Shown piece after piece: positions 6,544 through 9,634 of a DNA stretch of 9,634 nt (position 1 is the stretch's first letter; each line of letters begins with the position of its first letter). The translations under genes and the position numbers were made by a program. Source of the stretch: Buchnera aphidicola (Lipaphis pseudobrassicae) (lineage in GTDB: Bacteria > Pseudomonadota > Gammaproteobacteria > Enterobacterales > Enterobacteriaceae). Location of the stretch: contig NZ_CP034870.1 in assembly GCF_005081185.1 (NCBI RefSeq), forward strand, positions 195,025 through 204,658. The letters are read 5' to 3'. The notes under the pieces were generated by a model that saw only the letters and a list, made by a program, of their open reading frames with translations, was not told where the DNA came from and searched no databases.

Positions 6544-7421
6544 TGAAGCAATATTTCACTTGTATTGGTATTGTTGGATATCCACGTCATGCAAGTGCAT
6601 TAATAACACATAAGATACTCTATAAGTGGTTGATAAAAAATGGTTATAAAGTTTTTATTGAATCTACTGTTGCAAGAACATTAAAAATACATAACGCTAA
6701 TACAGCTACATTGATGCAAATTGGTAAATTTTGTGATTTAGCAATTATTATAGGAGGAGATGGTAATCTATTATGTGCAGCACGGGTTTTATCAGTTTAT
6801 AATATTAAAATTATTGGGATTAACCGAGGAAATTTAGGTTTTCTTACTGATTTAAACCCTGATACTGGATTAGAAAAATTATCAGAAGTTTTATCTGGTC
6901 ATTATTTATTAGAAAACCGTTTTTTATTAGATGTACAAGTATCTAAAAAAAAAGTTGTTTCTAGATCTAGTATAGCGATTAATGAAGTAGTTTTACATAC
7001 AAAACATTTAGCTCATATGATAGAATTTGAAGTTTATATTAATAATAAATTTTCTTTTGCTCAACGAGCAGATGGATTAATTGTTTCAACTCCAACAGGT
7101 TCTACTGGTTATTCACTTTCAGCAGGCGGTCCTATTATAGCAACATCTTTAAATGCTATTGTTTTAGTACCAATGTTTCCACATACACTATCAGCTCGTC
7201 CCTTAGTAATTGATAGCGATAGTATTATTTGTTTAAAATTTTCTAAAGTAGAAACAAACTTAAAAATCAGTTGTGATAGTCAAATTGTTTTAACAATTAA
7301 AAAAGGTGAATGTGTATTTATTCGTAGAAGTAGTTTTTATTTAAATCTAATTCATCCTAAAAGTTATAATTATTTTCATACGTTGACATCTAAGTTAAAT
7401 TGGTCTAAAAAATTTTTTTAA
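6543..7421 (+). CDS. nadK: NAD kinase
   Basis: NadK phosphorylates NAD to NADP in the cytoplasm using ATP and is the only route to NADP in such bacteria. From the ATG at 6543 the product has 292 residues, the same as E. coli NadK, and aligns without gaps as far as I recall it. Motifs are GGDGN at 71-75 (the ATP/NAD-binding signature whose Asp is catalytic), [12 protein letters not shown] at 93-104, INEVVLH at 146-152 and [16 protein letters not shown] at 182-197. Arg175, linked to preference for NAD over NADH in E. coli, is kept. The frame extends upstream through a TTG at 6522, but the family N terminus starts at [14 protein letters not shown]. The ribosome binding site AGGA (6528-6531) is 11 nt from this ATG but only 6 nt from an out-of-frame ATG-TAA at 6538-6543. 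The gene is divergent from grpE. Confidence 0.97.
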   Translation: MKQYFTCIGIVGYPRHASALITHKILYKWLIKNGYKVFIESTVARTLKIHNANTATLMQIGKFCDLAIIIGGDGNLLCAARVLSVYNIKIIGINRGNLGFLTDLNPDTGLEKLSEVLSGHYLLENRFLLDVQVSKKKVVSRSSIAINEVVLHTKHLAHMIEFEVYINNKFSFAQRADGLIVSTPTGSTGYSLSAGGPIIATSLNAIVLVPMFPHTLSARPLVIDSDSIICLKFSKVETNLKISCDSQIVLTIKKGECVFIRRSSFYLNLIHPKSYNYFHTLTSKLNWSKKFF

Positions 7422-7434
7422 AATTATATTTTAA

Positions 7435-7454
7435 AATAAAATAGTTATTTTATT
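7435..7454. repeat. A/T hairpin in the nadK-bamE spacer
   Basis: AATAAAATA and TATTTTATT form a 9-bp A/T stem separated by GT, 14 nt after the nadK stop. It may mark the nadK mRNA end, but no T-run follows and its composition makes chance plausible. In enterobacteria this is the position of recN. No recognisable recN remnant remains in the 86 bp. Confidence 0.25.
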
Positions 7455-7507
7455 CATAAATACATATTACTCATGTTTATATATTAAAAGAAGAATAAGA
7501 GATTATA

Positions 7508-7816
7508 ATGAATAATTATATAAAAATACTATTGATAGTCATTTTTTTTCCTAGTTGTTCATCATTAAATAAACAAAATCATGATTTTAATCATATTGAA
7601 ACAATATGTTTAAATCAAAGTTTATTGAATAAAAACTATATTGGTATGACGAAAGAAGAAATTATTTATTTATTTGATAATCCAGTTTTATCTGATTCTT
7701 TTCAGGATGTCTATCATTATTGTTTTGTTAATAAAAAATTTGGAAAAAGTTTTCAAAAAAAAATGTTAAATTTATATTTTAAAGATAATAAAGTAATTAG
7801 ATTTAATTTTACATAA
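7508..7816 (+). CDS. bamE: Outer-membrane assembly lipoprotein BamE (SmpA/OmlA family)
   Basis: BamE is a small lipoprotein of the Bam complex that inserts beta-barrel proteins into the outer membrane. The product has 102 residues (113 in E. coli). A short lipoprotein signal peptide, with positively charged Lys6 and hydrophobic ILLIVIFF, leads to FPSC with Cys17 as the lipidation site. Phe and Pro at -3 and -2 are atypical for a lipobox. Ser at +2 fits outer-membrane sorting. The SmpA/OmlA core is recognised from IGMTKEEIIYLFDNPVLSD (about 45-63), matching the family VGMTxxQVxxxLGxPxxxD motif, followed by beta strands YHYCFVN and LNLYFKDNKVIRF. The usual YRPDIxQGN segment after the Cys is not recognisable. 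AAGAGA 5 nt before the ATG is a good ribosome binding site. It follows nadK by 86 bp on the same strand and converges on ssrA. Older name: smpA. Confidence 0.85.
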   Translation: MNNYIKILLIVIFFPSCSSLNKQNHDFNHIETICLNQSLLNKNYIGMTKEEIIYLFDNPVLSDSFQDVYHYCFVNKKFGKSFQKKMLNLYFKDNKVIRFNFT

Positions 7817-7825
7817 TTCAAAAGC

Positions 7826-7842
7826 AATATTTTAATAATATT
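7826..7842. terminator. Weak A/T hairpin between bamE and ssrA
   Basis: AATATT and AATATT form a 6-bp self-complementary stem with a 5-nt loop between the bamE stop and the 3' end of ssrA, followed by AATTTT on the plus strand. It is the only candidate transcript end between these convergent genes. The stem is weak and may be chance. Confidence 0.3.
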
Positions 7843-7847
7843 AATTT

Positions 7848-8218
7848 TGGAGCTGGCGGGATTTGAACCCGCGTCCAAAATTTCTACGATAATAAAGCAC
7901 TACATGCTTAGTTTTTTATTTTTTAAATTTATTGTCTAATTTGAAAAAACACATTTTAGACATATAGCTTGAAAAGTTATTACGTATTTGTTATCAAGCT
8001 TAACATTTACGTTTTTCTCTTTTTTTTGACCTTTCTGTAATCCTCGTCTTAAGAGAAAGAAAGCTGAGCAGAAAGGGCTTTATACAGTTTTTAAGCTGCT
8101 AAAGCGTAGTTTTGTTTATTGTTTGCAACTATTTTTTCACGGCTTTTTATCGAGGCAAACCGTTCCTCGGCATGCACTTTATTTTGTGGATAATTTTGTC
8201 AAATCCAAAAACAGCCCC
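7848..8218 (-). ncRNA. ssrA: tmRNA (transfer-messenger RNA, ssrA)
   Basis: tmRNA rescues stalled ribosomes: it acts first as an alanine tRNA and then as a short mRNA adding a degradation tag. The 5' end GGGGCUG (8218-8212) pairs with CAGCUCC (7855-7849) as the acceptor stem. The T arm is GCGGG-TTCAAAT-CCCGC (7872-7856). Pseudoknot 1 (8170-8139) contains CCGAGG/CCTCG and ACGG/CCGT. Pseudoknot 2 has an 8-bp helix CCTTTCTG/CAGAAAGG (8076-8069 with 8037-8030). The invariant ATAGT precedes the resume codon GCA. The middle region is much more A/U-rich than in E. coli, but the length (371 nt plus CCA) is similar. The 3' CCA is not encoded: AAA follows the discriminator A. The protein partner gene smpB is not adjacent, unlike in E. 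coli. The RNA should be 5'-processed by RNase P and have CCA added. Confidence 0.97.
8091..8126 (-). CDS. tmRNA tag reading frame (ANNKQNYALAA)
   Basis: Inside ssrA, the frame from the resume codon GCA (8126-8124) to TAA encodes ANNKQNYALAA. As in E. coli, one further Ala comes from the charged tmRNA itself. The C-terminal YALAA, the signal read by ClpXP and related proteases, is unchanged from the E. coli tag (ANDENYALAA). The first half differs: the acidic Asp and Glu are gone, a Lys is present, and one residue has been added. Confidence 0.92.
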   Translation of the reverse strand, partial: ANNKQNYALAA

Positions 8219-8232
8219 TTATTTTCTATGTT

Positions 8233-8261
8233 ATTATTACAAAAAAAAATAAACTTGTCTA
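8233..8261 (-). promoter_or_regulatory. Likely ssrA promoter
   Basis: On the minus strand TAGACA (8261-8256, five of six to TTGACA) and AATAAT (8238-8233, five of six to TATAAT) are separated by exactly 17 nt. Transcription would start about 8 nt upstream of the mature tmRNA 5' end, leaving a short leader for RNase P to remove. Confidence 0.55.
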
Positions 8262-8336
8262 TTAATTGTTTAATAGTATATTTTAGATTAGTGTAATTTA
8301 ATAATTTTTTATATAAACTTTTAAAATAGGAAAAAC

Positions 8337-8663
8337 ATGAATATTATTCAAAAAATAGAAAAGCAAATTAAAGATAATATTATTATAATTTACATGAAAG
8401 GAACGCCTCAATCACCTAGTTGTGGATTTTCTGCACAAGCTGTTCAAGCTTTATCATCTTGTGGAGAAAAATTTGCTTATGTAGATGTTTTAGAAAATAT
8501 AGATATTAGAAATGAATTACCAAAATATGCAAATTGGCCAACATTTCCCCAGTTATGGGTAGACGGTGAATTAGTTGGTGGATGTAGTATTATACTTGAC
8601 ATGTTGGAAAATGGTACTTTAAAAAAATTAATATCAGATGCAATAAAAAAACATACAAAATAA
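8337..8663 (+). CDS. grxD: Monothiol glutaredoxin Grx4 (CGFS type)
   Basis: CGFS glutaredoxins bind a [2Fe-2S] cluster with glutathione as a dimer or with BolA-type partners, and carry clusters in iron-sulfur assembly. The product has 108 residues (115 in E. coli; the short acidic tail is missing). Residues 19-36 hold YMKGTPQSPSCGFSAQ, with Lys21 contacting glutathione and active-site Cys29 in CGFS. The block from 62 (LPKYANWPTFPQLWVDGELVGG, in two parts: LPKYANWPTFPQ and LWVDGELVGG) contains the cis-Pro and the GGC glutathione-binding turn, and is almost identical to E. coli. The ATG at 8337 has an AGGA ribosome binding site 5 nt upstream. It is divergent from ssrA and convergent with rnt. 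The Buchnera literature also calls it ydhD. Confidence 0.97.
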   Translation: MNIIQKIEKQIKDNIIIIYMKGTPQSPSCGFSAQAVQALSSCGEKFAYVDVLENIDIRNELPKYANWPTFPQLWVDGELVGGCSIILDMLENGTLKKLISDAIKKHTK

Positions 8664-8677
8664 TATTTTAAAATATT
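8662..8677. repeat. 16-bp A/T palindrome at the grxD stop codon
   Basis: AATATTTTAAAATATT is a perfect palindrome overlapping the grxD stop codon, followed by TTAAAAAATAT. It contains only A and T. It may contribute to the 3' end of the grxD mRNA, but the larger inverted repeat downstream is the better terminator candidate. Confidence 0.25.
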
Positions 8678-8709
8678 TTAAAAAATATACATTAGTTAAT
8701 TTTCAAGAT

Positions 8710-8765
8710 TATATGACATTACATAAAGACTATTAAAATATTAATCTATATTGTAATGTCATATA
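8710..8765. terminator. Long inverted repeat between grxD and rnt, probable bidirectional transcript end
   Basis: TATATGACATTACA (8710-8723) and TGTAATGTCATATA (8752-8765) are perfect 14-bp inverted copies separated by 28 nt. The interior can pair further (AGA/TCT and ATTAA/TTAAT). It lies between the stops of convergent grxD and rnt and is followed by ATATTTTATATA on the plus strand. A rho-independent-like hairpin for both genes is the simplest reading, although the T-tract is poor. Confidence 0.6.
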
Positions 8766-8802
8766 TTTTATATATCAATTTCAAAAACATATAGATATCA
8801 CT

Positions 8803-9450
8803 TTATTTTTTTTTTATTTGATTTAATGGCCATCCGCCTAAACGTTTCCAACGATTCACTAGCTCACAAAAAAGATTAGCTGTTTGTAATGTATCATAAA
8901 GAGCAGAATGTGCTTGATTATTATCAAAAGTTAAACCAATAGCTTTACATGCTTTAGCTAAAACTGTTTGTCCTAATGCTAAACCACTAAGTGATGCAGT
9001 ATCAAACGTAACAAATGGATGAAAAGGATTATTTTTTACTTTTACTCTTTGAATAGCTGCCATTAAAAAATTATGATCAAAATTAGCGTTATGTGCAACA
9101 ACAATACTTTTACTACATCCTTCTATTTTTATTCCTTTACGAACCATATCCAATATTGATTTAATCGCTATATTTTCACTAATAGCACCACGTAATGGAT
9201 TAAAAGGATCAATTTTATTGAAAGCTATTGCGTCAGAGTTTATTATAGAACCTTCAAATGGCTCTATGTGAAAATGTAATGTATCTTCTTTATGTAACCA
9301 TCCTAATTTATCCATTTTTAATGTTATTATTGCAATTTCTAATAATGCATCAGTTTGAGCATTAAATCCTGCAGTTTCAATATCTATTACAACAGGATAA
9401 AAACTACGAAAGCGATTACTTAACAAATTGAATTCTTGAGTTGTAGACAT
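8803..9450 (-). CDS. rnt: Ribonuclease T (DEDDh 3'-5' exonuclease)
   Basis: RNase T trims the 3' ends of tRNAs and other stable RNAs and of 23S and 5S rRNA, including end turnover at the CCA of tRNA. From the ATG at 9448-9450 the product has 215 residues, the same as E. coli. The DEDDh residues are all present at the E. coli numbers: Asp23 and Glu25 in VIDIETAGF, Asp125 in AHNANFDH, His181 in AHSALYD and Asp186. [16 protein letters not shown] (149-164) is also kept, and the product ends [11 protein letters not shown]. The frame extends three bases further to a TTG, but GAG 6 nt before the ATG is a suitable ribosome binding site and the length match supports the ATG. A 10-A run falls in the last three Lys codons and stop. 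The gene converges on grxD. Confidence 0.97.
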   Translation of the reverse strand: MSTTQEFNLLSNRFRSFYPVVIDIETAGFNAQTDALLEIAIITLKMDKLGWLHKEDTLHFHIEPFEGSIINSDAIAFNKIDPFNPLRGAISENIAIKSILDMVRKGIKIEGCSKSIVVAHNANFDHNFLMAAIQRVKVKNNPFHPFVTFDTASLSGLALGQTVLAKACKAIGLTFDNNQAHSALYDTLQTANLFCELVNRWKRLGGWPLNQIKKK

Positions 9451-9634
9451 CAAAATCTCGTTTTTTAAAATACTTTGTGTTTGATATATTGAATTATTTT
9501 TTAAATTTAATATAGATATCTATACTTAAAATATTAAGTATTAATATATTAAGTATTAATATATAGATATATTAAAAGACTATTTTTTATTTATTTCAAA
9601 TTTACTAAATAAATTATATAAAATAATTTTTTAT
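9451..9634. other. Gene-free region upstream of rnt with clustered repeats
   Basis: No plausible coding sequence, tRNA or other RNA gene is seen in this stretch up to the right edge. It holds a 14-bp palindrome (9511-9524), a hairpin (9522-9541) and a 15-bp tandem duplication (9531-9560), all within 50 bp. The rnt promoter must lie here, but the very high A/T content gives several weak -10 candidates and no convincing choice. Confidence 0.6.
9511..9560. repeat. Palindrome, hairpin and 15-bp tandem duplication
   Basis: TATAGATATCTATA (9511-9524) is a perfect palindrome. ATACTTAA (9522-9529) and TTAAGTAT (9534-9541) form an 8-bp stem with a 4-nt loop. ATATTAAGTATTAAT occurs twice head to tail with no mismatch (9531-9545 and 9546-9560), followed by ATATAGATAT, which echoes the first palindrome. 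It may be a replication-slippage product, part of a transcript end of the gene beyond the window, or a protein-binding site. Confidence 0.6.

Noticed and set aside
6423..6590. A 56-codon N-terminal extension of grpE (reading frame open to 6590)
   Set aside because: It would cross the grpE promoter elements and the nadK start. Its hydrophobic Ile/Tyr/Asn-rich translation has no GrpE similarity, and family homology starts at 6422.
9451..9453. TTG start for rnt one codon upstream
   Set aside because: The adjacent ATG gives the E. coli length and has a better-placed GAG.
1..9634. Mobile elements, prophage, CRISPR, toxin-antitoxin or defence genes
   Set aside because: No transposase-like, phage-like or repeat-spacer structure is seen on either strand; all longer frames are explained by recognised housekeeping genes or the DUF2076 gene.

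Overview
The window comes from a strongly AT-rich, reduced gammaproteobacterial genome. The proteins are closest in detail to Escherichia coli, as recalled from memory. They are fused neither to one another nor to mobile DNA, they carry many Lys/Asn/Ile codons, and the spacers are short and A/T-only. The gene set and order (nrdA, gyrA, a DUF2076 gene, a 2-Cys peroxiredoxin gene, ung, grpE, nadK, bamE, ssrA, grxD, rnt) point to Buchnera aphidicola, the obligate aphid endosymbiont. I cannot say which aphid host. There is no insertion sequence, prophage, CRISPR array or foreign-looking island.

Layout. Bases 1-3340 hold nrdA (5' part only) and gyrA, both leftward, with gyrA upstream: deoxyribonucleotide synthesis and DNA supercoiling. 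A divergent spacer (3341-3614) with a 20-bp perfect palindrome separates gyrA from a rightward DUF2076 gene of unknown function (3615-4343). That gene converges on a leftward peroxiredoxin gene (4459-5052) across a clear bidirectional terminator. ung (5161 or 5176 to 5841, rightward, uracil removal from DNA) converges on grpE (5886-6422, leftward, Hsp70 nucleotide exchange). grpE and nadK (6543-7421, NADP synthesis) are divergent, with overlapping back-to-back promoters. The grpE side looks like a combined sigma-70/sigma-32 heat-shock promoter. bamE (7508-7816, outer-membrane assembly lipoprotein) follows nadK and converges on ssrA (7848-8218, leftward), the tmRNA for rescue of stalled ribosomes. 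grxD (8337-8663, monothiol glutaredoxin) runs rightward and converges on rnt (8803-9450, RNase T) across a long inverted repeat. The last 184 bases are the repeat-rich region upstream of rnt.

The genes are mostly housekeeping and stress-maintenance functions rather than one pathway. grpE-nadK-bamE-ssrA looks like the remnant of the enterobacterial grpE/nadK-recN-bamE-ratBA-smpB-ssrA block after loss of recN, ratA/B and smpB from this position, with ssrA in the opposite relative orientation. Start codons were reassigned for four genes (DUF2076, grpE, nadK, rnt). The nadK and rnt products then have the same length as their E. coli counterparts, and the grpE and DUF2076 products begin where their families normally begin.

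I found no wholly new system. The points most worth a second look are the grpE promoter, an ATG-TAA start-stop unit in the nadK leader, the altered tmRNA tag, the gyrA/DUF2076 palindrome, the retained DUF2076 gene, and a tyrosine substitution in the Ung water-activating motif.
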